A stretch of DNA of 35,841 bases from Candidatus Zixiibacteriota bacterium. GTDB taxonomy: Bacteria; Zixibacteria; MSB-5A5; GN15; FEB-12. Position numbers and translations under genes: made by a program. The notes beneath the pieces were generated by a model that was given only the letters and a program-made list of their open reading frames with translations, made no database searches and was not told where the DNA came from. Positions 15,169 to 23,804 of the stretch are shown here, one piece after another. Each line of letters opens with the position of its first letter. Position 1 is the stretch's first letter. Location of the stretch: positions 1 through 35,841 of the forward strand of contig JAGGTI010000057.1 of assembly GCA_021163775.1 (NCBI GenBank), given 5' to 3'.

Positions 15169-17982
15169 ATGCCCGACAAATCAGCGATAGTACATACCAA
15201 AGTTTGTCATCCAAGGTCTCAGCCGCTATCAGTTTTCAGCCCGTCTTGGTTGATCTCCGCATTGCTGATTCTGGTTCTCAGTTTCCTGTCGATCCCGGTC
15301 GTTCGGGCTGAGTTAGCGTCCGATCTGGAAATGTCAAATGTCGCCGAAAACTGGGTGACCGAGATGACTGCCAAGCGCAGTCAGTGGGCGGGAGACAGTA
15401 ATCCAACTTTGGGGGCTATCCACGATTTGTATTATGAAGACGTATTAGTGGGGCGGTACTATGATGTTTCACCGCGCGGCTATGTTCTGGTGCCCACGCT
15501 CAAAGAGCTAAGCCCGGTAAAATTATATTCGGATGAATCGGACATGGGGCCATCGCAAGAGGGCGGTATGCTCTTGATGATCAAGGAAAGCCTCTACGAA
15601 CGGATGCAACTCCACGCGCAATTGTATGGTTCATACGCCGCCCCTCAACAAATTGGCGGACCACAGCTTTTTGACGCCTCCAATAAAACCAAGTGGGATC
15701 GCCTGGCAGTGTCAGCCAGGGATTACCGACCCACTACGGCGTTGAGTACCATGTCCGAAGGGGTTCCGTTGCTGACAATTAGCTGGCACCAGAGAGCGCC
15801 GTATTACAATGACTGTCCGATGGGCGATGGTGGTCGAACGGTGGTCGGTTGTGTGGCTACCGCGACGGCTCAGATTATGAAATTTTGGGAATGGCCGGAG
15901 ACCGGTATAGGATTTTTGGGATACGTGTGGGGAGGCGATCATTCTTGCGGTGGCTCAACTCCCTCTCAGTCATTGACCGCAGATCTCAGCGACCCGTATG
16001 ACTGGGCCAATATCCCGGATGACTGTAACGGTGGTTGTTCCAGTGCTCAGAACGACGCTCTGGCCGAACTGAATTATGAAGTTGGTGTTGCTCACCAGAT
16101 GGATTACGGTGCCTGTGGTTCAGGTGCCTGGACCGGTCGCGCCGCATATATTCTGCCTACTTACTTTAAGTACAAGAACACAACTGAAATAGTGAATCGG
16201 AATCAGTATACCCAGCAGGAATGGTTTAACTTGGTGGTACAGGAAGTCGAAGCAGGACGGCCGATTCAGTACCGCATTAATATGCATTCCATTGTCTGTG
16301 ACGGCTGGCGCGATCAGGGTGGCGGACAGCTTGAGTTTCACATGAACTACGGTTGGAACGAAGGCCACACTACCTGGTACCTGTTGGACAATCTGTACTG
16401 TAGTTGGATTGAGGGCGATATCTGTCCCTACGACGAAGAATATATGATAATTGGGATCGAGCCGCAGAGCGAACCGGCCCTTGAATATGTGAATACAGGC
16501 GTCTCTGATCCGACCGGCAACGGGAATGGTCATGGCGAACCGGGTGAAACGCTGGAAGTGTTGACAACAATTAAGAACACGGGTAATAACGCCACCAGCA
16601 TTACCGGAACTCTATCCAGCACTGACCCATATCTCACGGTTGTCTCGGGTGGTTCCACGTATGATCCATCAATTGCCTGGGGTGAACAGGCGACCAACCA
16701 GACAGCTTACACCGTGTCTATCGACCCCGCTTGTCCCGATCCCTACATTGGCAGTTTGAGTATCGCTGTTACGGCCGATGGTGGTGCACCGATAGATGGG
16801 ACTTTTCAGGTTTTTGTTGGTACCAGTAGAGGCCTTGAAGACGATTTTGAGGCGGGCGAAGGTGACTGGACTCATTTAGCCCCGATTTCTTCGTATAATG
16901 ACCAGTGGCACATGGAAAATTACCGCTACCATAGCGGTTCTTATAGTTGGAAGGTGGGGGGGGACGGTCCGGCTGAGTATTTCAATAGTGTTGATGCCGC
17001 CCTGTTGACGCCACCCCTGTTGTTGGCTGTCGATAGCAAGCTCCACTTCTGGCATTGGATGGACGCTGAAACGGACGGTCCGGCTGCCGCTTGGGATGGC
17101 GGAGCGGTCTATATCAGTGAAAACGGTGGCGCATGGACTCAGGTAATACCTGAAGGTGACTATCCGTATGTTGTAACTGGGGGGAGTTCTATCGGAATTG
17201 GACCGGGCAACCCTTGTTACTCTGGAAGTTTTGGCTGGACCGAAGCGGTTTTCGATCTATCCGAGTACTCCGGGGTGGTGCAGATTATGTTCCGTTTTTG
17301 TTCTGATGGTGGCGTAACCGAGGAAGGTTGGTATGTTGATGATGTTTGGATCGGTAACACTCCGGCTGGTTCCGGGGTGACGGTGACCGACACAAACGGT
17401 GCGTCCGTTGCCTACGATATCGTTCTTGTTCGCGGCAATACCTCGTTTACTATTTCCGAAGATTCTCCCGCACCGCTGGCCGGTTTCGCTCCTGTGCCGG
17501 AGGCCACACCAGAGTACTATGAAATTGCAACGGATGCGACTTTTACCGGTAATGCTCATATCTGTCTGCCCTACAATGAAACCGGCGTGGTTGGCGACGA
17601 AAATGAATTATTGATGATGTGCTACGCTGGTGATGAATGGGTTAACGTGACGGAGTCACTCGATATAGAAGCGAACAATATCTGCGGTCAAACCAGTGCG
17701 TTGTCGACTTTTGTCGTGACGGAATTGACCTCATGTTGTTCCAATCGTGTGGGTGATGCCAATATGTTGGGTGGTGATGAACCTACCATTGGCGATATAA
17801 GTGCCTTGGTTGAGATGCTGTTCCTGACCGGAACCGAGGTGGCCTGCCTGCCCGAGGCGGATGTCAACCAATCGGGAGGATTCAACCCGGCCCAGAATGA
17901 TGTTACCATCAGTGATATTTCTATCCTTGTGGACTATCTTTTCATTACGGGATCGAGTTTGGGATTGGCTGATTGCATGTGA
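15169..17982 (+). CDS. Secreted C10 (streptopain-like) cysteine peptidase with dockerin-like tail
   Basis: A 937-residue exported protease. There is a long signal peptide (1-47, ending VVRA), a propeptide (about 48-185) and a peptidase C10 domain with Cys228 in VVGCVATATAQIM and His373 in MHSIVCDGW, the motif pair of SpeB/streptopain. FHMNYGWN, common after the His, is present. Then come a CARDB-like beta domain (about 433-550), a MAM/immune-inhibitor-A-like jelly roll (about 553-730, ending WYVDDVWIGNT) and two dockerin-like repeats (about 855-937: VGDAN, EPTIGDIS, EADVNQSGG, TISDISILVDYLF). It probably cleaves external protein and is held at the surface or in a complex. The start is the ATG with AAAGAAAGG upstream; an earlier in-frame ATG would spoil the signal peptide. 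Confidence 0.87.
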   Translation: MPDKSAIVHTKVCHPRSQPLSVFSPSWLISALLILVLSFLSIPVVRAELASDLEMSNVAENWVTEMTAKRSQWAGDSNPTLGAIHDLYYEDVLVGRYYDVSPRGYVLVPTLKELSPVKLYSDESDMGPSQEGGMLLMIKESLYERMQLHAQLYGSYAAPQQIGGPQLFDASNKTKWDRLAVSARDYRPTTALSTMSEGVPLLTISWHQRAPYYNDCPMGDGGRTVVGCVATATAQIMKFWEWPETGIGFLGYVWGGDHSCGGSTPSQSLTADLSDPYDWANIPDDCNGGCSSAQNDALAELNYEVGVAHQMDYGACGSGAWTGRAAYILPTYFKYKNTTEIVNRNQYTQQEWFNLVVQEVEAGRPIQYRINMHSIVCDGWRDQGGGQLEFHMNYGWNEGHTTWYLLDNLYCSWIEGDICPYDEEYMIIGIEPQSEPALEYVNTGVSDPTGNGNGHGEPGETLEVLTTIKNTGNNATSITGTLSSTDPYLTVVSGGSTYDPSIAWGEQATNQTAYTVSIDPACPDPYIGSLSIAVTADGGAPIDGTFQVFVGTSRGLEDDFEAGEGDWTHLAPISSYNDQWHMENYRYHSGSYSWKVGGDGPAEYFNSVDAALLTPPLLLAVDSKLHFWHWMDAETDGPAAAWDGGAVYISENGGAWTQVIPEGDYPYVVTGGSSIGIGPGNPCYSGSFGWTEAVFDLSEYSGVVQIMFRFCSDGGVTEEGWYVDDVWIGNTPAGSGVTVTDTNGASVAYDIVLVRGNTSFTISEDSPAPLAGFAPVPEATPEYYEIATDATFTGNAHICLPYNETGVVGDENELLMMCYAGDEWVNVTESLDIEANNICGQTSALSTFVVTELTSCCSNRVGDANMLGGDEPTIGDISALVEMLFLTGTEVACLPEADVNQSGGFNPAQNDVTISDISILVDYLFITGSSLGLADCM

Positions 17983-18102
17983 TGGATGATTAACGAAAAA
18001 TATGCGAGACGATTTGTTAGCTTTAATTGAATATTTGACTGACCTGATAGTCGGTGATTACGATTGTAAGGTTGTGATGGTTGGATCGAGGAAGGGTTTG
18101 AA

Positions 18103-20919
18103 ATGTCAACTAAACGTGAGATGAAACATGTGCGTACATTGGTGAATTGCGGGATGATTCGCGGGTGTATTGGAGTGCTTCTGGTTGCCGTTATTCTGGT
18201 CGCCGGTGTGAGCAACTCGGTACTGGCGGAACTTGCAACGAACGTTGAAATGGAAAATGTCGCCCAAAACTGGGTGGTCGAGATGACTGCCAAGCGCAGT
18301 CAGTGGGCAGGAGCAAGCAACCCTGCTATTACCGAAGGCCATGAGCTTCGCCAGGATGGACGCTTATTGGCTCGTTATTACGATGTGTCGCCCCAGGGTT
18401 TTGTGGTCGTCCCAGTTCTCAAAGAGATGAATCCGGTGGTTATGTATTCGGATGAATCGATACTTGACGCATCACAGGAAGGCGGCATGCTCCAGCTTTT
18501 GAGGGATATGATTTCATCAAGGCTTGATATGTATGAGAGCGCTTTCGGCACCCTGAACGCAACCCAACCGACTGGTGGTGAGACTTTATTCGATTCACAT
18601 CAGAAAGCGAACTGGACGCGTCTGGCTGTCGATAGTCGGGCTTTCCGAACCGACCAATCATTGAGTGTGAGTGCCATTGAAGAGGTTGGGCCACTGCTTA
18701 CTTCAAGCTGGCATCAGAGTGCGCCGTATAACAATTCCTGCCCAGCCGGCGATGGGGGAACTTGTGTGGTCGGTTGCACCGCTACCTCGCTTTCACAGAT
18801 ACTCGATTATTGGGAGTGGCCGGAAAACGGTGTCGGTAGCCATTCGTACTACTGGGGTGGCGATGATTGCAACGGGGGATATGTTCCGGGTCAAACTCTG
18901 ACTGCCGATTTCTCCGATAGCTACGACTGGGCCAACATGCCGGACAGTTGTGACGGCGTAACGCCCTGCACTCAGGCTCAGGAAGATGCTTTGGCTGAAT
19001 TGTGTCATGAGGCCGGAGTGGCGGTGAACATGAACTACAGCAACTGTGGCTCGGGCGCCAGCATGAACATGGATGTGTTCCCGACCTATTTTAAGTACAG
19101 CCCCAATATTGCTCGGGAGTACCGGATCAACCACACTGTTCAGAGTTGGTTCGAAGTTATTCAGGACGAGGTGAATGCCGGGCGGGTTATGTGGTACGGA
19201 ATACATTCCCACGCCATTGTCTGCGATGGCTGGCGTGACCAGGGTGGCGGGCAGTTGGAAATGCACCTGAACTATGGCTGGGGCCAGGGAAACAACGCCT
19301 GGTATGTGCTTGATAATTTGTACTGTGGCTGGGTTGAGGGTGACATCTGTCCCTACGAGGTAGAACATGTAACGACGCACATGGAGCCGCAGTATGTTCC
19401 GGCGATGGTCTTTGTAGGTAAGGGTGTGAATGAGACCATCGGCGATGGCGATGGACTGATTGAAGCCGGGGAGACGGTTCAAGTTGATGTAACGGTTAAG
19501 AATCTCGGCAACTATGCGGTCAACGCCACTGGTACGCTGAGTTCATCGGATGCTAACGCCAACATTACGGTTGCTTCGACAACATTTGCGGCCTCTTTTG
19601 GATGGGGCGAAGAAAGCAGTTCTCAGAGTTCGTTTACAGTGGAGATCGACCCGGCCTGTCCCGATCCACATGTTATTGTATTCGATCTACAGATTACAGC
19701 CGATGGCGGTTATCTCACGACTGAGACGTTTCTCTTGTTCGTTGGAGAGACACCCGGTTGGTCGGATGACCTTGAGGGTGATGTCAGTCTCTGGGCACAC
19801 GATGCGATCCGACTGGCTTATGTCGATGAGTGGCATATGGAGACATACCGGGCGCACAGCGGTAGCAGTTCCTGGAAAGCCGGTGGTGCAGGAGACACAA
19901 ACCATTCTGATGCGTCCGATGGCGGCCTTGTAACCCAGCCCTTCCTACTGCCGGTCGATGCCAAATTAACTTTCTGGCACTGGATGGAGGCGGAAGACGA
20001 CGTTGGCATGACCGCCTGGGATGGATCCATTCTGATGATCTCAACCGGTGATGGTAACTGGACCCAGATCGATCCTGTCGGTGGCTATCCCTATACGATA
20101 ATAGACAATGACGCCAGCCCGTTCGCTCCGGGGACACCATGTTACTCGGGAAGCTTTGGCTGGACCGAGGCGACATTTGATCTTTCCGAGTATTCCGGAG
20201 TAGTCCAGATCATGTTCCGATTTGGCTCTGACGGAGCCGTCAATTTCGAGGGCTGGTATGTCGATGACATTTGGATCGGCAATACACTGGTTGGGTCCAA
20301 TGTTGAGGTCAATCCAGCTCCAGACGTGACGCTCACGTTTACTGAGGTGACAGAACCAGGCATTACAACTGTCACTAGTGGCCCCACTGGTCCGGGAGTC
20401 CCCGTAGGTATGATTGCGGTCCCGGCCGACCCGGTTACTTATCACGATATTGTCACTGACGCCGTGTTCTCTGGCGTGATCGATATTTGTTTTGACTACG
20501 ATGAAGGCGATGTTACTGGCGACGAGAACGACATGACCCTGCAACATTACGACGGCAGTCAGTGGACCGATATCGCCTATCTGTTAGACACTGACGCCAA
20601 TTCGATATGCGGCTTGACTACATCGCTGTCGCCATTTCTCCTCGCAGTCGAGAGTGCCGGTTGTTGTCTGGATCGAGTTGGTGACGCCAACGGTATAGGG
20701 GGTGACGAACCGACGATTGGTGATGTCAGCGTGATGATCGATGCCAAGTTCATTACCGGTACCTGTGAAGGTATCCTGGCGTGCATGGCCGAAGCCGATG
20801 TCAACCAGTCCGGCGGTAGTGATCCGATTTGCGGTGATATTACAATTGGAGATATTTCAGTACTGATCGACTATTTGTTCATCACCGGAGTTACGCTCGG
20901 TTTGCCGAGCTGTTTGTAG
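18103..20919 (+). CDS. Second secreted C10 cysteine peptidase with dockerin-like tail
   Basis: A 938-residue paralogue of the preceding gene, with the same order of parts: signal peptide (about 1-42, ending SVLA), propeptide starting ELATNVEMENVAQNWV, and C10 domain with Cys225 in VVGCTATSLSQI and His370 in SHAIVCDGW followed by MHLNYGWG. CARDB-like (about 430-545) and MAM-like jelly-roll (about 550-730) domains follow, then two dockerin-like repeats (about 853-938). The propeptide and jelly roll are nearly word-for-word copies (MTAKRSQWAG; LSEYSGVVQIMFRF), showing tandem duplication and divergence. Its last ~35 codons lie within a 286-bp block almost identical to the end of the next gene. 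A gap of 120 bases separates it from its paralogue. Confidence 0.87.
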   Translation: MSTKREMKHVRTLVNCGMIRGCIGVLLVAVILVAGVSNSVLAELATNVEMENVAQNWVVEMTAKRSQWAGASNPAITEGHELRQDGRLLARYYDVSPQGFVVVPVLKEMNPVVMYSDESILDASQEGGMLQLLRDMISSRLDMYESAFGTLNATQPTGGETLFDSHQKANWTRLAVDSRAFRTDQSLSVSAIEEVGPLLTSSWHQSAPYNNSCPAGDGGTCVVGCTATSLSQILDYWEWPENGVGSHSYYWGGDDCNGGYVPGQTLTADFSDSYDWANMPDSCDGVTPCTQAQEDALAELCHEAGVAVNMNYSNCGSGASMNMDVFPTYFKYSPNIAREYRINHTVQSWFEVIQDEVNAGRVMWYGIHSHAIVCDGWRDQGGGQLEMHLNYGWGQGNNAWYVLDNLYCGWVEGDICPYEVEHVTTHMEPQYVPAMVFVGKGVNETIGDGDGLIEAGETVQVDVTVKNLGNYAVNATGTLSSSDANANITVASTTFAASFGWGEESSSQSSFTVEIDPACPDPHVIVFDLQITADGGYLTTETFLLFVGETPGWSDDLEGDVSLWAHDAIRLAYVDEWHMETYRAHSGSSSWKAGGAGDTNHSDASDGGLVTQPFLLPVDAKLTFWHWMEAEDDVGMTAWDGSILMISTGDGNWTQIDPVGGYPYTIIDNDASPFAPGTPCYSGSFGWTEATFDLSEYSGVVQIMFRFGSDGAVNFEGWYVDDIWIGNTLVGSNVEVNPAPDVTLTFTEVTEPGITTVTSGPTGPGVPVGMIAVPADPVTYHDIVTDAVFSGVIDICFDYDEGDVTGDENDMTLQHYDGSQWTDIAYLLDTDANSICGLTTSLSPFLLAVESAGCCLDRVGDANGIGGDEPTIGDVSVMIDAKFITGTCEGILACMAEADVNQSGGSDPICGDITIGDISVLIDYLFITGVTLGLPSCL

Positions 20920-20923
20920 ATTT

Positions 20924-20978
20924 GTTGGATCCACTTGAGGCCCGACGTTTTTGGTGTCACGCCCCGAGTAGGCGTGAC
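20924..20978. repeat. Class A paired hairpins downstream of the second C10 gene
   Basis: Hairpin 1 is GTTGGATC, loop CACTTGA, GGCCCGAC (one mismatch, two wobbles). Hairpin 2 is GTCACGCC, loop CCGAGTA, GGCGTGAC (perfect). The loops match those at 10818 and 10850, while the second stem has a compensated change (AC/GT instead of AG/CT). It begins five bases after the stop codon. The same sequence recurs at 23441-23495. Confidence 0.85.
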
Positions 20979-21002
20979 CTGCTGACTCATTTGTTTTACG
21001 TG

Positions 21003-21078
21003 GTGTCGGGTGACCCTGCCCGACACCCGGTGAACAGACACGAACAGACAAAAACTGTTAGGCAGAGTCGCCTGACAG
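21003..21078. repeat. Class B paired hairpins
   Basis: Hairpin 1 is GTGTCGGG, loop TGACCCTG, CCCGACAC (21003-21026). Hairpin 2 is CTGTTAGGC, loop AGAGTC, GCCTGACAG (21055-21078) with one G-U pair. The loops are identical to those at 13286 and 13324, but the stems are different. Flanking GTGGTGTCGGG and CCTGACAGCAC pair over most of their length. Confidence 0.88.
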
Positions 21079-21138
21079 CACAAATGTGGTTCCGACGTTG
21101 CTCTGGTTCTGCCTGAGTGTTTGTAGTTGAGGATAGTC

Positions 21139-23436
21139 ATGTCGGTATTGATTAAACTGTTTGCTATCGGTTGCTTCCTTATTGGTGGAACGGCGCAGAG
21201 TGCCGACGTACCCCTGGGTACGATGCCGTTCTGGTCGACATCGGAGCAGAATATCTACTCCACCGGTATGATCTGGCGTGACTGCAATCGTGATGGCGTC
21301 ATTGATGTTTTCTACTCGAATGGCAACGATATCGTGCAGGCCGCGAACAATATCTACCTGTTTGGGGGTGACCAATTCCCGGTTTCGGCCGCCTGGTACT
21401 CTTCGAATCAGGAATACTCCGGTCACTGTGCCGTGGGCGATATCAATGACGATGGTTATCCCGACCTGATGGTATCAGACTACCTCGGTTCCGGTTTTAG
21501 TGATCCCAATCAATCAGAATTCTATCTCAACGATGGTGGTTTGCCCAACGCCATCCCGGTTTGGAGCACGCCCGATCTCATTTTTTCATTTTCGTGTGCC
21601 TTCGGTGATGTCGACGGCGACGGCGATCTTGATGTTGCTTTTGCCACTGGTGAAGGTTACCAAAATGACTACCAGCAGGATATTATCTATCTCAATGTCG
21701 ATGGTAATTTCTCCAACAGTATCTACTGGAATTCGGATGCTGTCGGCGCGTCAATGGATGTCGCTTGGGGTGATGTTGACAACGACGGCGATCTGGATCT
21801 GGCCTTCACTTATGACGCCACTGCCACCTCGGTCTACTACAATGACAACGGGGTCATGGAAACCACACCGTCCTGGCAGGCCGGTACGACCGAGTCGGGG
21901 AATACTTTGGTGTTTGGTGATGTTAACGGCGATGGCTGGCTTGATCTGATGGTAGCCTACAACAATCAGCTCGGTGGCGGTGGTCGGTTTCGGGTTTATT
22001 TCAACGACGGAGCCGGCAATCTCGACCCTAACTATGGCTGGCAATCGAGTACCGGCGGTTACGGTTCGGCGTTGGCGCTGGGCGATTACGACAACGATGG
22101 CGACTACGACCTGGCCACCGGACGCTGGTGGAGCACATTATGGGTGTACGAAAACCTCGGTACCACTTTCACGACAGCCCCTGTCTGGACTTCCGGGCTG
22201 GAGTGTGTGGCCGAAGAATTGGCCTGGGTTGATATTGACGGTGCGAGTGTAGTATCGCTGATCGATACGCTACCTATGGATGGTAGCAGGAAGCTGTTTT
22301 ACACCGAGTATCAGCCACTGTATGAAGTCGATTCGGTCTATGCCGATGGTAGCAAACTCGGCTACGCTGACTACTGTTACGATCTGGTCTCCGGCTGGGT
22401 GTCACTGGCTGAAGCGCCGACTACCGAGGCGGTCTGTTTTTATCGCTACTCGTTCCACAACGACCTGGCCGTTAGCAACTGGGATACTGTGAATTTTGTC
22501 TTTGCCAACACCAACCCGCCGTTAGTGGATATAACTGTCGCCAATGCCTTTGGCCCGGTACCGCTGACGGTTCAGTTTGATGATAACTCAGTTGGCGCCT
22601 ATGAATGGTCGTGGGATTTCGGCGATGGCGAGACATCGGCCGATCAGAACCCGTTGTACGAATATACCCAACCGGGTCGCTATGACGTTACGCTGGAGAT
22701 CACAACTCCCGAAAGAAATTACACACGGGTTTTTGATGACCTGGTCTCGGTCTATGCCGACACTCTCTGGATGGAGAAAGTGGCATTTGTAGATAACAAG
22801 GCACGAGTTGACGTGTACGCTTATAACTATATGCCTCTGTCGGAGATTATCATTCCGTTTTCGTGGGACGGCCCTCTGGATGTGCGGTTTGATTCGATTT
22901 CAGTCAACGGGTTACGGACCGAATACTTTGATACGCATGGAGTCATTGATTTGGTGACAGTTCTGGACGCCGCTACCGTGCGATTGGCGGTCGGTACGCA
23001 GGCACCGCTTGAGCCTGGCACCGGATCGATAGTTTCATTGTACTTCACCTACTTGGGGAGTGAAACCTCCGGTTCATCCCCGATCAGATTCTGGAATTAT
23101 GACACGCGCGAACTGAGTCTGTTATGTCCGGCTGGTTACTATGTGTCGGAAACTATCGATGGAGCGGTGGTTCTTGACTGCTGTTTGAGTCGAGTTGGTG
23201 ACGTTAACGGTGAGGGTGGCGACGAACCAACAATCGGTGATGTTAGTTGCCTTATCGATGCTGTATTCATCACCGGCAATTGTGAGGGTGTCATTGACTG
23301 TTTGGCCGAGGCTGACATAAACCAATCCGGTGGTAGTGATCCGATCTGCGATGATATTACAATTGGAGATATTTCAGTACTGATCGACTATTTGTTCATC
23401 ACAGGAGTTACGCTCGGTTTGCCGAGCTGTTTGTAG
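21139..23436 (+). CDS. Secreted VCBS/FG-GAP and PKD protein with cohesin-like and dockerin-like modules
   Basis: A 765-residue exported protein, probably non-enzymatic. Parts in order: signal peptide (1-22), then VCBS/FG-GAP-type repeats (about 90-330) with calcium-binding Asp motifs DVDGDGDLDV, DVDNDGDLDL, DVNGDGWLDL and DYDNDGDYDL, likely a beta-propeller. Next come a PKD domain (about 463-540, WDFGDGETS), a cohesin-like beta domain (about 541-675, IIPFSWDGPLDVRFDS and GTGSIVSLYFTY) and two dockerin-like repeats (about 680-765). It may be an adhesin or scaffold. The start is the ATG with GAGGAT seven bases upstream; an in-frame TTG four codons earlier is less likely. The gene is bracketed by 286-bp direct repeats, the first ending 39 bases before its ATG. 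Confidence 0.85.
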   Translation: MSVLIKLFAIGCFLIGGTAQSADVPLGTMPFWSTSEQNIYSTGMIWRDCNRDGVIDVFYSNGNDIVQAANNIYLFGGDQFPVSAAWYSSNQEYSGHCAVGDINDDGYPDLMVSDYLGSGFSDPNQSEFYLNDGGLPNAIPVWSTPDLIFSFSCAFGDVDGDGDLDVAFATGEGYQNDYQQDIIYLNVDGNFSNSIYWNSDAVGASMDVAWGDVDNDGDLDLAFTYDATATSVYYNDNGVMETTPSWQAGTTESGNTLVFGDVNGDGWLDLMVAYNNQLGGGGRFRVYFNDGAGNLDPNYGWQSSTGGYGSALALGDYDNDGDYDLATGRWWSTLWVYENLGTTFTTAPVWTSGLECVAEELAWVDIDGASVVSLIDTLPMDGSRKLFYTEYQPLYEVDSVYADGSKLGYADYCYDLVSGWVSLAEAPTTEAVCFYRYSFHNDLAVSNWDTVNFVFANTNPPLVDITVANAFGPVPLTVQFDDNSVGAYEWSWDFGDGETSADQNPLYEYTQPGRYDVTLEITTPERNYTRVFDDLVSVYADTLWMEKVAFVDNKARVDVYAYNYMPLSEIIIPFSWDGPLDVRFDSISVNGLRTEYFDTHGVIDLVTVLDAATVRLAVGTQAPLEPGTGSIVSLYFTYLGSETSGSSPIRFWNYDTRELSLLCPAGYYVSETIDGAVVLDCCLSRVGDVNGEGGDEPTIGDVSCLIDAVFITGNCEGVIDCLAEADINQSGGSDPICDDITIGDISVLIDYLFITGVTLGLPSCL

Positions 23437-23617
23437 ATTTGTTGGATCCACTTGAGGCCCGACGTTTTTGGTGTCACGCCCCGAGTAGGCGTGACCTGCT
23501 GACTCATTTGTTTTACGTGGTGTCGGGTGACCCTGCCCGACACCCGGTGAACAGACACGAACAGACAAAAACTGTTAGGCAGAGTCGCCTGACAGCACAA
23601 ATGTGGTTCCGACGTTG
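23332..23617. repeat. 286-bp direct repeat, copy 2
   Basis: Second copy of the block at 20815-21100, 283 of 286 bases the same. The last 214 bases (after 23403) are fully identical, including non-coding hairpins at 23441-23495 (class A) and 23520-23595 (class B). Such identity in non-coding DNA, beside dockerin codons that diverge sharply just upstream, points to recent duplication or gene conversion. Confidence 0.95.
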
Positions 23618-23662
23618 TTATTGATAATGTTAGCCGTTTATTATAGGTCCGGTTTAGTGGGC

Positions 23663-23701
23663 GGCAGACGTCTCGTCTGCCTCAAAGTGATTGCTTGCAA
23701 T
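23663..23701. repeat. Two small hairpins (class C and TT-loop)
   Basis: GGCAGACG, loop TCT, CGTCTGCC (23663-23681) shares its stem with the hairpin at 5725-5744. ATTGC, loop TT, GCAAT (23690-23701) shares its core with 13211-13224. Confidence 0.6.
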
Positions 23702-23736
23702 TTGACAGATATTCATTTTGGATGTTCTTTTATAAG

Positions 23737-23772
23737 TTGACACAGAATGAAAACAACTTATATTTATATAAT
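23737..23772 (+). promoter_or_regulatory. Possible promoter of the papain-like peptidase gene
   Basis: A perfect TTGACA (23737-23742) is followed, after 18 bases, by TATTTA (23761-23766) and directly by TATAAT (23767-23772) in a strongly AT-rich stretch. It lies 30-70 bases before the GTG start. Spacing to TATTTA is acceptable; spacing to TATAAT (24) is too long. Confidence 0.4.
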
Positions 23773-23804
23773 AGCTAAGTTGTATTAACACAAGAGGTTA
23801 CCCT

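Larger units (their letters stand above)
20815..21100. repeat. 286-bp direct repeat, copy 1
   Basis: Identical to 23332-23617 apart from three substitutions (at 20829, 20834 and 20886) and with no gaps. It starts inside the dockerin coding region, runs through the stop codon at 20917-20919, and covers four hairpins plus spacer. The two copies are 2517 bases apart and bracket the VCBS/PKD gene. Confidence 0.95.

Noticed and set aside
20815-23617. Direct repeats as part of a CRISPR or insertion sequence
   Set aside because: There are only two long copies, no short spacers, no cas genes, no transposase and no terminal inverted repeats or target duplication at the ends.
20922-23624. Identical ~60-codon open frames on the plus strand at 20922 and 23439, and matching minus-strand frames
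   Set aside because: They exist only because the 286-bp repeat is duplicated. They translate the hairpins and have no ribosome site or protein-like features.
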